62,678 nucleotides of DNA from a virus: positions 1-62,678 of the IMG/VR virus record IMGVR_UViG_3300045051_001398. One strand, 5' to 3'. The notes beneath the pieces were generated by a model, which worked only from the letters and a program-made list of their open reading frames with translations, did not search any database and was not told where the DNA came from. A program made the position numbers and the translations under genes. This document shows positions 15,239 through 22,625 of the stretch, piece by piece. The first letter of the stretch is position 1, and each line of letters opens with the position of its first letter.

Positions 15239-16372
15239 ATGGAAATAGGAGACAGATTGCAAAGAGAATCATCGATCAGCCCCGAGGAACAGGCACGGCG
15301 CAATGCCGCCATGCCCAAAAACGGCTCGTACCTGGCAAGATGTATCGGTTTGTGGAATATCGGGGTACAGGACGAGGAATGGAAGGGTGAGAAGAAAAAG
15401 ACACCCAAACTATGCCTTAACTTCGAACTCTACGGGCCTAACATGCTTTACACCTTCGATCCGGCAAAAGGGCCTCAGCCATGGACTACTTTTATAAGAG
15501 TTACCTTTTCTAAGGGTACCCAGGCTAACCTTACCAAGATCCTTAAGGCATGGTACAACGGAGATCCCGTCGAAATGGCACAGGTTAACAGCGGGAAATT
15601 TGCCATGGAAAAAGTGCTGGGTAAACCTGCAATGGTAGGAGTCGAACAGAAGGATTCCAAGAAAAATCCCGGACAGTATTATCTCTCCATCGAAACGATA
15701 ACCGCGCCGGTATCAGGAATGGAAGCCAACATGCCCGCTCAGCCTTATAATGAACCCTTCATGTTTGACATTGATAAGTTCGATATCAACAACCCGACGT
15801 TCATGGATAGCTTTTTCAGGCTTCCTTATTTGATCAAGACAATGGCTTGCGAATCGCACGATCTTCGCGAAAAGGGAATCACACTGACAATGATCAAAGA
15901 GCGTTATCCCGACAAGTTCATCAAGAATTCCTCTGTGGCAGGCAATATTCAAAAGATCATGACCGCAAAGGCGGGAGGAGCAACCTATGATCAGTTTATC
16001 AAGGGAGGATGGACAGATGAAGCAATGATCGCACAGGGTTACCTGCAAGTGATAACTGTTGCGCCTCAGGCTGCACCTGCTGTTCCGGTCATGGCACCGC
16101 CACTGCAGCCGCCACAACAGTCACTGTTAATGACTCCGGCTTATGCAGCAGCCAACATGGCACCACCATCAGCATCACCCGGAACTGCAGCACCACTCTC
16201 ACCGCCACCACAAGCTGCACCTGCGGCTCCGGCACATCAGATGACGGCAAAAGCAGGTGTGTTCACTTACGAACAAATGAGGGCAGCAGGATGGAGTGAT
16301 CAGATGCTGCTGGAAAACGGGTATATGGTACAGCCTTTTGGTAAACCAGAAGGAGGAGATATTCCTTTCTAA
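15239..16372 (+). CDS. Single-stranded DNA-binding protein-like
   Basis: 377 residues with three parts. The N-terminal ~170 residues look like an OB-type domain with alternating strands (GSYLARCIGLWNIGV, KLCLNFELYGPNMLY, FIRVTFSKGTQANL). A helical middle follows, with a repeated motif (GGATYDQFIKGGWTDEAMIAQGY, seen again near the end as FTYEQMRAAGWSDQMLLENGY) on either side of a long Pro/Ala linker. The tail ends GGDIPF, the same tip as bacterial SSB (DDDIPF), which recruits replication partners. It should coat single strands at the phage fork. It has its own promoter and terminator, which fits high expression. Confidence 0.7.
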   Translation: MEIGDRLQRESSISPEEQARRNAAMPKNGSYLARCIGLWNIGVQDEEWKGEKKKTPKLCLNFELYGPNMLYTFDPAKGPQPWTTFIRVTFSKGTQANLTKILKAWYNGDPVEMAQVNSGKFAMEKVLGKPAMVGVEQKDSKKNPGQYYLSIETITAPVSGMEANMPAQPYNEPFMFDIDKFDINNPTFMDSFFRLPYLIKTMACESHDLREKGITLTMIKERYPDKFIKNSSVAGNIQKIMTAKAGGATYDQFIKGGWTDEAMIAQGYLQVITVAPQAAPAVPVMAPPLQPPQQSLLMTPAYAAANMAPPSASPGTAAPLSPPPQAAPAAPAHQMTAKAGVFTYEQMRAAGWSDQMLLENGYMVQPFGKPEGGDIPF

Positions 16373-16376
16373 TAAC

Positions 16377-16410
16377 AGGTTCCGGGGAGAAATTCCCGGA
16401 ACCCTTTTTA
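16377..16410 (+). terminator. Rho-independent terminator after the SSB-like gene
   Basis: The stem GGTTCCGGG/CCCGGAACC (16378-16386 with 16395-16403) is followed by a T run. The next gene starts 9 bases after it, so some read-through is likely. Confidence 0.8.
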
Positions 16411-16419
16411 ATTTCAGGA

Positions 16420-16866
16420 ATGGAAGACCTTAAATTAAGACACGACGCACTGGTAACGGGAAGAAACCTGAGATGGGATAATTTCGATCTGTGGTGCAAG
16501 GAACTTGATTCTCTTGACAGAGAAGAGGTATCGGTACTTATCTACCGCAAGGAAGATTTAAAACCGATCACGACAAAGGACTTTGCCTACTATTTCGGCG
16601 CATTGATCCATCACATCAAGCACTCGGACTTCTTTATCGATCACTCTCCCGAAGCAGTCCATCACAGACTGATGGAAATGTTCTGGGCAGAGAAAATTGT
16701 CACCAACGGAAAGGAAGATACCTATGTGCCGCATCTGGCTAAGTTTAATCAGCGACAGTACAAGCTTCACTGCGACAAGGTAAAACATTTTGCAGCCGAA
16801 GATCTGGGAATAAAACTTTTGGACAGGGATGAATATTATGCAACCAAAAAATTCAGAATGTCATGA
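16420..16866 (+). CDS. NinB-like recombination protein (tentative)
   Basis: 148 residues. The C-terminal third, HLAKFNQRQYKLHCDKVKHF followed by AAEDLGIKLLDRDEYY, follows the pattern of NinB-type proteins, which end with a helix, an AAE-x-x-GI turn and an acidic Pro/Asp-rich tip. The N-terminal part is less clear. NinB proteins bind single strands and aid recombination, which would suit the place after the SSB-like gene. Confidence 0.45.
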   Translation: MEDLKLRHDALVTGRNLRWDNFDLWCKELDSLDREEVSVLIYRKEDLKPITTKDFAYYFGALIHHIKHSDFFIDHSPEAVHHRLMEMFWAEKIVTNGKEDTYVPHLAKFNQRQYKLHCDKVKHFAAEDLGIKLLDRDEYYATKKFRMS

Positions 16867-17177
16867 AAAAATTTGACCTGTTATTCCAGGCTCCTCATTT
16901 GAGAGAGAAAATCCAAAGAAAAATGGAGAAGGATAAGATCACAACCAAACAGCTCTGCGATGAAGCATCTGAATTGGGTGTAAAGGGACTTAATCCATCA
17001 TCCATGTCACGTTTTTTTTCCGACGACAAAGGAAAAAGAGAAGGAGCGATCACTCAGGGAGTACTGGTATACGTTATGATGAGGCTCGGACTGACCATTG
17101 ATATTTATATCAGGGACAGTCACGATCCCATGATTGAAGAAAAGGCAAAGATTTTTGCCAAGACTTATATCCTATGA
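16863..17177 (+). CDS. Hypothetical HTH-like protein
   Basis: 104 residues. The segment ITTKQLCDEASELGVKGLNP followed by SSMSRFFSDDKGKREGAIT resembles a Cro/CI-type helix-turn-helix, with a later helix GVLVYVMMRLGL as in XRE repressors. It overlaps both neighbours by ATGA. It may regulate early genes; the assignment is tentative. Confidence 0.45.
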   Translation: MKKFDLLFQAPHLREKIQRKMEKDKITTKQLCDEASELGVKGLNPSSMSRFFSDDKGKREGAITQGVLVYVMMRLGLTIDIYIRDSHDPMIEEKAKIFAKTYIL

Positions 17178-18022
17178 CTTTTAAAGAACTGAAAGATAAA
17201 TTTCTCAATTCACTGGAAGGTTACTCTATCAGGGAAAAAGTGTCCGAAGCAAGAAAAACGGGAATGGTATTTCCCGCACCCGACAAACTGTTTGCCGCTT
17301 TTGATGACGATCTTCTTCCCATCGAAAAAGTAAAAATCGTTATTGTAGGACAAGATCCTTACCCCACCCCCGGACAGGCCAATGGCTTTGCTTTTTCGAG
17401 CGATACGCTTCCCGTGCCCTACTCGCTGAAAGTGATCTTCGAGGAGATCCGCCGGCAGCTTTATCCCTACATGGGTCCGGATTCATTTGGTGCATCATTT
17501 GCAAGCGCCAACCTTATGCCATGGACCAGGCAGGGAATACTGCTTATGAACAGGATACTGACCGTTGAATCCGGAAAAGCCGAAAGCCATAAATCTTTCG
17601 GATGGCAGGTTTTCACCAATTCAGTCATCGCAGCTCTTGATGCAGACGATAACCCAAAGGTATTCATGCTCTGGGGAGCCAAGGCAAGGGATGTAAAACC
17701 GTTGATCGTTAATCCGAAACATCTTGTTCTTGAAGCCGGGCATCCTGCATCCGAAGCGTATGCTCCGGGAAAATTCACGGGTAATGATCATTTCATAAAA
17801 GCCGATGCTTTTCTGTATGATCACGGATTATTCGAGGATATTCCAATGAATCTGTCAGGTCTGATAACCGAAGAAGCGCTGTTCAATCATGTGCAGAATC
17901 TGATGATCACAAAACGGATTTGTGTACCGATTGATTCTGCGGATATGATGAAGAAAAAAATACGCAATCTTATGAATTTCAATTGTGTCAAAGTAATTGA
18001 TTACAGAACCGTTAATGTTTAA
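17174..18022 (+). CDS. ung: Uracil-DNA glycosylase, family 1-like
   Basis: 282 residues. The active-site motif is GQDPYPTPGQANGFAFS near residue 56, with the catalytic Asp present and Pro instead of the usual His after DPY. The NLMPWTRQGILLMN block, FMLWGAKA, and the DNA-intercalation loop GHPASEAYAPGKFTGNDHF (canonical HPSPLS altered to HPASEA) follow. The enzyme removes uracil from DNA. The last ~60 residues are an extra domain beyond the usual ~225-residue length. Several crAss-like phages carry this gene. It overlaps the upstream gene by ATGA. Confidence 0.85.
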   Translation: MTFKELKDKFLNSLEGYSIREKVSEARKTGMVFPAPDKLFAAFDDDLLPIEKVKIVIVGQDPYPTPGQANGFAFSSDTLPVPYSLKVIFEEIRRQLYPYMGPDSFGASFASANLMPWTRQGILLMNRILTVESGKAESHKSFGWQVFTNSVIAALDADDNPKVFMLWGAKARDVKPLIVNPKHLVLEAGHPASEAYAPGKFTGNDHFIKADAFLYDHGLFEDIPMNLSGLITEEALFNHVQNLMITKRICVPIDSADMMKKKIRNLMNFNCVKVIDYRTVNV

Positions 18023-18040
18023 TCCTTTTAAAATTAATTT

Positions 18041-18538
18041 ATGAAAGATTCACCAAAGAAATCATTCAACATTCCCGACACCATCATGGAACCGGATCCG
18101 GGGTCGGCCTTTGTTTACACCCTCGATCTGGAAGAGAAGACCACCAAGGGAGGCATCATCGTTCCCCCGAAGCTGAATATCGCCTATGAGAGGCAAAGCA
18201 GGGTTCCTACCGAAGTCAAGGTCAAAAGAAGAATTTTGATCAAGACAGGATACCAGTTCCAAAAAGCGCTCAGTTATCCGGTCCTGAAGATTACAAGATT
18301 TACCGTTCTGAGGATAATACCAAGGCCAGGTGACGAAATTATCCGGATGGAGCATGACGAAATGGCCTCGCGTTCTCCCAAGATGAGAGATCCCAATTCA
18401 CTCGAGGATTTCGAATTGTTTCACAACATGGAAGTCAGGGGAATCATCTTTAATTCACAGATCAATCGTCCCTGGTGGGAAAAGATGGCTATTTCAAGGA
18501 TACTGAAACTTAAGCCGATGTGCGTAAGGATACTTTAA
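18041..18538 (+). CDS. GroES-like co-chaperonin candidate
   Basis: 165 residues. The stretch FVYTLDLEEKTTKGGIIVPP near residue 25 closely follows the GroES N-terminal strand plus mobile loop (EEKTxGGIxxP). A later strand PRPGDEIIRM could match the GroES VGDxV strand. The middle insertion and the C-terminal WEKMAISRILKLKPM are unlike GroES, so this may be a divergent phage version or an unrelated protein with a chance match. A phage co-chaperonin would help the host GroEL fold capsid proteins. It is the last gene of the + arm. Confidence 0.4.
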   Translation: MKDSPKKSFNIPDTIMEPDPGSAFVYTLDLEEKTTKGGIIVPPKLNIAYERQSRVPTEVKVKRRILIKTGYQFQKALSYPVLKITRFTVLRIIPRPGDEIIRMEHDEMASRSPKMRDPNSLEDFELFHNMEVRGIIFNSQINRPWWEKMAISRILKLKPMCVRIL

Positions 18539-18540
18539 TC

Positions 18541-18573
18541 AAAAAGCCCGGGATAATCCGGGCTTTTCTTTTT
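18541..18573. terminator. Bidirectional terminator between the two arms
   Basis: AAAAAGCCCGG, a short AT loop, and CCGGGCTTTT form a GC-rich stem flanked by A and T runs on both sides. It lies between the convergent genes ending at 18538 (+) and 18589 (-) and can stop transcripts from either side. Confidence 0.9.
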
Positions 18574-18588
18574 GCAAGGTTCAATCAA

Positions 18589-19107
18589 TTAATCATCGCT
18601 AAACTTGGACTTTCGCTTTTTTTTATAACCGACATCCTGTCCTGTTTCATCTTCGATCTTTTTGCGCACTATGTTTGCTATTCCCGCAAACGCCTTCCAG
18701 TTCGTAATATAATAACCGTTTTCAAGGATCGAAATTAATAATAATCCCGAGAAAAACCACCCTGCGATCTTATAAGTTGAAATATAGTCCTCGAAAAGAC
18801 AATCCCAAATATAAGTTCCTATAATAACGCTCAGCGCAAAGACAATTCTCGGTGCAGTATGGTTCCATATAATCTTTACCTTAAAACGTTCGCCTTTTAT
18901 TTTATGGGCTGCCCAGTAACCGAATACTACATCCAAAAAGAACAGGAATAAGATGAAATGAACAATATTCCTTATCGGAAGAAAATATCCCAGTGCAGTC
19001 ATGATCAGTGAAAAAACAAACGCCGAAAAACTTTCATAGATTTTATGAAACCATTCAATAATAGTGGTTAGGTTCATATCTTCTGCTTTTTGTGTTGTTA
19101 TGTCCAT
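18589..19107 (-). CDS. Phage holin
   Basis: 172 residues with hydrophobic segments FSAFVFSLIMTALGYFL, HFILFLFFLDVVFGYWAA, IVFALSVIIGTYIW and IAGWFFSGLLLISILENGYY, and a charged Lys-rich tail (KKKRKSKFSDD). The DVVFGYWAAHKIKGE segment, a conserved Asp and Gly between two helices, is typical of the phage holin 4 family. The holin opens the inner membrane at the end of infection. The gene is the last of the - arm. A TATTTTTG box at 19145-19138 could provide its own promoter, but no -33 match is seen. Confidence 0.75.
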   Translation of the reverse strand: MDITTQKAEDMNLTTIIEWFHKIYESFSAFVFSLIMTALGYFLPIRNIVHFILFLFFLDVVFGYWAAHKIKGERFKVKIIWNHTAPRIVFALSVIIGTYIWDCLFEDYISTYKIAGWFFSGLLLISILENGYYITNWKAFAGIANIVRKKIEDETGQDVGYKKKRKSKFSDD

Positions 19108-19137
19108 AAATTCCCTTTTTTACTCCCTTTACAACAT

Positions 19138-19145
19138 CAAAAATA
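19138..19145 (-). promoter_or_regulatory. Possible -7 element before the holin gene
   Basis: On the - strand the sequence reads TATTTTTG, which fits TAnnTTTG, and lies 30 bases before the holin start. No TTTG occurs at the usual distance upstream, so it is a weak call. Confidence 0.3.
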
Positions 19146-19153
19146 GAATGACA

Positions 19154-20620
19154 TTAAAATGTAACTCCTACATTCTCCTTCAACCAATTGGCATCCGATA
19201 TGCCGTTGCCTTCAATGGTATAGTATTTAAAATTACTGTCAGCAAGCATTGTACCAGGACCCGCAACGGTACCGTCGACACCACCGGTAAACAGGTCATC
19301 CACTGAATCATCCGTAATGTCACCCGGAACAACAAGATTATTGACATAACCTACCGCGTTCCCGATTACACCTTTTGTCTTGTACCCAATGGTAGCGACT
19401 TCGTTGAGGTTTGAAACACTGGTAGAAGAGAAAGCTGAAATGTCAAGTTTCAACTTCGCAACCAAAGCAGCCGCTATCTGTGTCATCGTAGCTGCAGCAG
19501 CAGTGGCTATTTTCTTGCACAACGGGTAATCCGTTTCAGGATCTTCCAGTGCTGAATCGGCAAAGACATAATCGATACCGTTAATGGTCAGGTAACTCTT
19601 TACTTCATCGGTTCCACCAAGAGTTGTTTTAACTCCTCCCGCACCGTCGGTAATCCTTGCACCGTCAACATTATAAGCCTGATTGTTTCCTGCAGCACCG
19701 TTCACAACCGCACTAATGTCAACATCGGCGCCATCGGCAACGAGCGTATAAAGCGCCTGCGGACCGGTAGCTGCGATATTGGCCGCCGTCCCTTCCTGAT
19801 CTGCGCCAAGGGCTATTTCGTTTATGCCAGGTACTTCACCTTCAGGAATAAAAGTATAGGTAACTCCGTTTAATGTAATGGTATCTGCGGTTACTCCATT
19901 TGTAAGGGTTCCTGCACCCGATACGGCGATACCGGTTGCATTGGTGGTAAGAACGATTACATTTCCTCCCGCTCCCACGTAAGGAGCCTCTTCGATAGCC
20001 GTTACCGTCACCACATTCTCAACAACTTCAGGAATAACCTCCTCGACATCTGCAAGAATCGCTGCTGCAATATTGGCAGCCTGTACATCGTTGTCTGCAT
20101 CGATGGTTATTTCGCCTGCACCGGAGCGCAGGGCCTTGAAATGGAATTCGACATCGAACACAGCAAGATGTTCATCAACCTGCGGAGTTCCGGCTACTGT
20201 TATTGTTCCGTCTGCCTGAACATTGACGTTCGGCTGAGTGACAACGGTAATCGAGCTGGATGCCCTTTTTAGTTTGACGTAATCGTCCGGACGTGAATTA
20301 ACAGTTGCTACAACCTTGGCAGCAACGGCGTTTACAGGAGTTCCTGGTTGAATGCCTCCGCTACGGGAGGCACTAACGAAAAAACCGTCGCTCCCCGTTT
20401 TAAATGCAGCCAGTGAAGCATAAGCATCACCATTGACATCACAAAAATCAGAGTAATGTCCCTGTATAAGCAGGTTCAGGTCGTTCTCAGGCATTCCGAC
20501 TTTATAGACCCTGATAAAATCGTTTGCATCGATTTTACGGTAGTACATCCCCGAGGGTATGGCATCGAAATCGCCAACCGAGAAGACACCGTTTGATAGG
20601 AAAAATTTTTTAAGTGCCAT
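19154..20620 (-). CDS. Virion surface or fibre-like protein with N-terminal anchor module
   Basis: 488 residues. Residues 1-85 (KKFFLSNGVFSVGDFDAIPS to FFVSAS) form a module shared with the 118-residue protein at 21720-22076. The remainder is Ala/Gly/Thr/Val-rich and beta-type, with an INGxxYxF-like element in two places (TLNGVTYTF and TINGIDYVF) and helical segments (AANIAA) as in phage head-decoration and fibre repeats. Composition is more GC-rich than the two fibre genes next to it. Likely an exposed structural protein; no catalytic motif is seen. Confidence 0.6.
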   Translation of the reverse strand: MALKKFFLSNGVFSVGDFDAIPSGMYYRKIDANDFIRVYKVGMPENDLNLLIQGHYSDFCDVNGDAYASLAAFKTGSDGFFVSASRSGGIQPGTPVNAVAAKVVATVNSRPDDYVKLKRASSSITVVTQPNVNVQADGTITVAGTPQVDEHLAVFDVEFHFKALRSGAGEITIDADNDVQAANIAAAILADVEEVIPEVVENVVTVTAIEEAPYVGAGGNVIVLTTNATGIAVSGAGTLTNGVTADTITLNGVTYTFIPEGEVPGINEIALGADQEGTAANIAATGPQALYTLVADGADVDISAVVNGAAGNNQAYNVDGARITDGAGGVKTTLGGTDEVKSYLTINGIDYVFADSALEDPETDYPLCKKIATAAAATMTQIAAALVAKLKLDISAFSSTSVSNLNEVATIGYKTKGVIGNAVGYVNNLVVPGDITDDSVDDLFTGGVDGTVAGPGTMLADSNFKYYTIEGNGISDANWLKENVGVTF

Positions 20621-20689
20621 TGTCTTTTTTTTAATTATTAGTAATTACTTTTAAGTTTTCTCTTTATCAAAAATTAATTATCGCTTCAA

Positions 20690-20720
20690 AAATTATTTAT
20701 TCCTCAGATATAAATAATTT
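20690..20720 (-). terminator. AT-rich inverted repeat between fibre genes
   Basis: A perfect 11-bp stem AAATTATTTAT/ATAAATAATTT with a 9-base loop lies after the 321-residue protein in the - direction and is followed by a short T run. It could be a weak terminator. Confidence 0.4.
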
Positions 20721-20746
20721 CAAAGAACGTTATGCTGTTGCATCTA

Positions 20747-21712
20747 CTAAGTTCCTGTTTTCATTACAGGGGCATCATTTACACCACTACTCCAAGTACC
20801 CGTGATATTACCGTTATTTATATTACTTGAAATATCGTATGTTCCACCTATATTATTATTAATACTACCATTATTATTATTATTTGAAATATTACCATTG
20901 AAATTATTGTTGTCAATAACTCCATTATTACAATTATTGTTAATTTGCAAACATGAATTATTACTTATTGATCCATTATTTCTATTGTTCAATATTTTTG
21001 TATTGGAATTATTCCAAATATCACCCCTGTTTCTATTCTCTATAATATCAATATTTGAATTTTCATATATAAAACCATAATTGATATTCATAATAATATT
21101 TCCAGTGCAACTATTATTAAAAACAAATTGGCATTTGTTTCCAAAAAACACATTCCCAGATGATGAATAATTCCAATCACAAGCATCAATTAAATTAGGA
21201 GTATCTGACCACCACCATTTAAAAGAGGTTTTATCCATACCAAACTCATTGCCTTTAGTATCCCATTGTTTTACCACCCAATCATCTACAATATCATAAT
21301 TTACATTGAAAATCATTGAAACGTATTCGTGATTGGTAAACGATTCTTTAGGTATGACAACCCAATTATCAGCATCAAGAGAGAAATCATCAACTTTTGT
21401 TCCCACTGATCCCGTAAGGTTTTTCCAAACCAACCCACCCCAAATAGTCAGATCGTCTTCCGAGGGTGTCCTATTGGCGTTCCAAACACCGATCCAGTTA
21501 TTTCCATAAGTGTCTTCGTGAATTGCGTAATCAGCAGGACAAAGCATCGTTCTTAACCCATCGGGGTTGAATTTCGTTGTACTGATTGCTGTAAGCCTTA
21601 TTCCTCTATCGGTAATATTATATTGAAGCCCTTCTTCCAAACCTGCTCCTGAAATCAGGGTATCTAATTCTGATTTTGTTATGTCTCTGATAATCGCTTC
21701 TCCTATTGCCAT
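20747..21712 (-). CDS. Asn-rich beta-solenoid fibre protein
   Basis: 321 residues. The N-terminal ~150 residues resemble fibre-attachment domains (GLEEGLQYNITDRGIRLTAI). The last ~140 residues are an Asn/Ile/Gly repeat with about ten residues per turn (ENSNIDIIENRNRGDIWNNS and similar), the pattern of a beta-solenoid with Asn ladders. The DNA is correspondingly rich in ATT/AAT triplets. The protein is likely a receptor-binding or surface fibre. Such triplet-rich repeats can change length by slippage. Confidence 0.65.
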   Translation of the reverse strand: MAIGEAIIRDITKSELDTLISGAGLEEGLQYNITDRGIRLTAISTTKFNPDGLRTMLCPADYAIHEDTYGNNWIGVWNANRTPSEDDLTIWGGLVWKNLTGSVGTKVDDFSLDADNWVVIPKESFTNHEYVSMIFNVNYDIVDDWVVKQWDTKGNEFGMDKTSFKWWWSDTPNLIDACDWNYSSSGNVFFGNKCQFVFNNSCTGNIIMNINYGFIYENSNIDIIENRNRGDIWNNSNTKILNNRNNGSISNNSCLQINNNCNNGVIDNNNFNGNISNNNNNGSINNNIGGTYDISSNINNGNITGTWSSGVNDAPVMKTGT

Positions 21713-21719
21713 GATATTG

Positions 21720-22076
21720 TTATTTAGTTATTAAATATTCTGAACCGTCTTTATTTGTAATATATTTACTCCCATCTTTATTTGTGATCGCATTAAGGGG
21801 GGCTTCACCGCCACCCCCTTCGGAAACATTAATTTTTTTTCTACTAACACCAATTCCTCGAACTGATGATTCAAAGGATTCTATATCTTGATAAGCAATC
21901 CCATTTTCATCACAAAAGTCATTAAATTTACCCTGAACAATAATATTTTCAGGATCATTAAGAAAATAAACTTCATATATTCCGTTTTGATTAACTTTCC
22001 TGATTAGTGGAATAATGGGTATAGCATCAATATCACCAACAGTCAATAAACCATCCTTTATGTAATATTTTTTCAT
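21720..22076 (-). CDS. Short paralogue of the fibre anchor module
   Basis: 118 residues. Residues 1-80 (KKYYIKDGLLTVGDIDAIPI, IVQGKFNDFCDENGIAYQ) match the N-terminal module of the 488-residue protein at 19154-20620 position by position. A Gly/Glu linker is followed by a short tandem repeat (ITNKDGSKY, ITNKDGSEY). It looks like an anchor without its own fibre body, possibly acting with the fibre protein 8 bases downstream. Confidence 0.6.
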   Translation of the reverse strand: MKKYYIKDGLLTVGDIDAIPIIPLIRKVNQNGIYEVYFLNDPENIIVQGKFNDFCDENGIAYQDIESFESSVRGIGVSRKKINVSEGGGGEAPLNAITNKDGSKYITNKDGSEYLITK

Positions 22077-22079
22077 GAT

Positions 22080-22607
22080 TCATATAAATAATTCCTTATA
22101 TTCATCCGGGATCCTCTTGAATAGCACAGTCCTTATTTCACTCTTCTCAATATCCAGATCTTTGTTGATGTCAAATATAGGATTCTGTTTGGCAACTATA
22201 TCCGGGGTGATGCGATAATTTTCAGGTTTTCCCACAGCGGCTGGCCAAAAGATCGAACAGTAGAGATCAAGCCAATTTTTACATTTTCCCTTGAAAGGAC
22301 TTAAATACATCCGAACATACTCCATTTGCTCATAATTTGTCATTTCCCGCAATTTTTGGTTATTTGTACCCAAAGAAATTGAAGAAAACGGCATAAACTG
22401 GATTAATCCGGTGGCTCTTTTAAGACAACGGACTGCAGGATCGGGATCATCACCTGGTTGAAAATTAACAATCCTGTGGTTCCATCTTGATTCAAACCAG
22501 ATCAAAAATGACAACCAATCGGTCTTTACCCCGATATAGGAAGCAACCCTGATTGTTGCAATGATGGTTTTGGTACGGTTTTCTTTGATGTATTCGTCTA
22601 AAATCAT
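22080..22607 (-). CDS. Lytic transglycosylase / lysozyme-like protein
   Basis: 175 residues. The catalytic Glu motif is LIWFESRWNHRIVN near residue 40, followed by ATGLIQFMPFSS near 66 and the helix YEQMEYVRMYLSPF. This is the order of SLT-type transglycosylases. It would cut peptidoglycan, either for DNA entry or for release. It lies directly after the giant virion protein and before the fibre genes. There is no signal peptide, so export would need the holin or a place in the virion. Confidence 0.75.
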   Translation of the reverse strand: MILDEYIKENRTKTIIATIRVASYIGVKTDWLSFLIWFESRWNHRIVNFQPGDDPDPAVRCLKRATGLIQFMPFSSISLGTNNQKLREMTNYEQMEYVRMYLSPFKGKCKNWLDLYCSIFWPAAVGKPENYRITPDIVAKQNPIFDINKDLDIEKSEIRTVLFKRIPDEYKELFI

Positions 22608-22625
22608 GGTCTTTTCATTTTTAGG

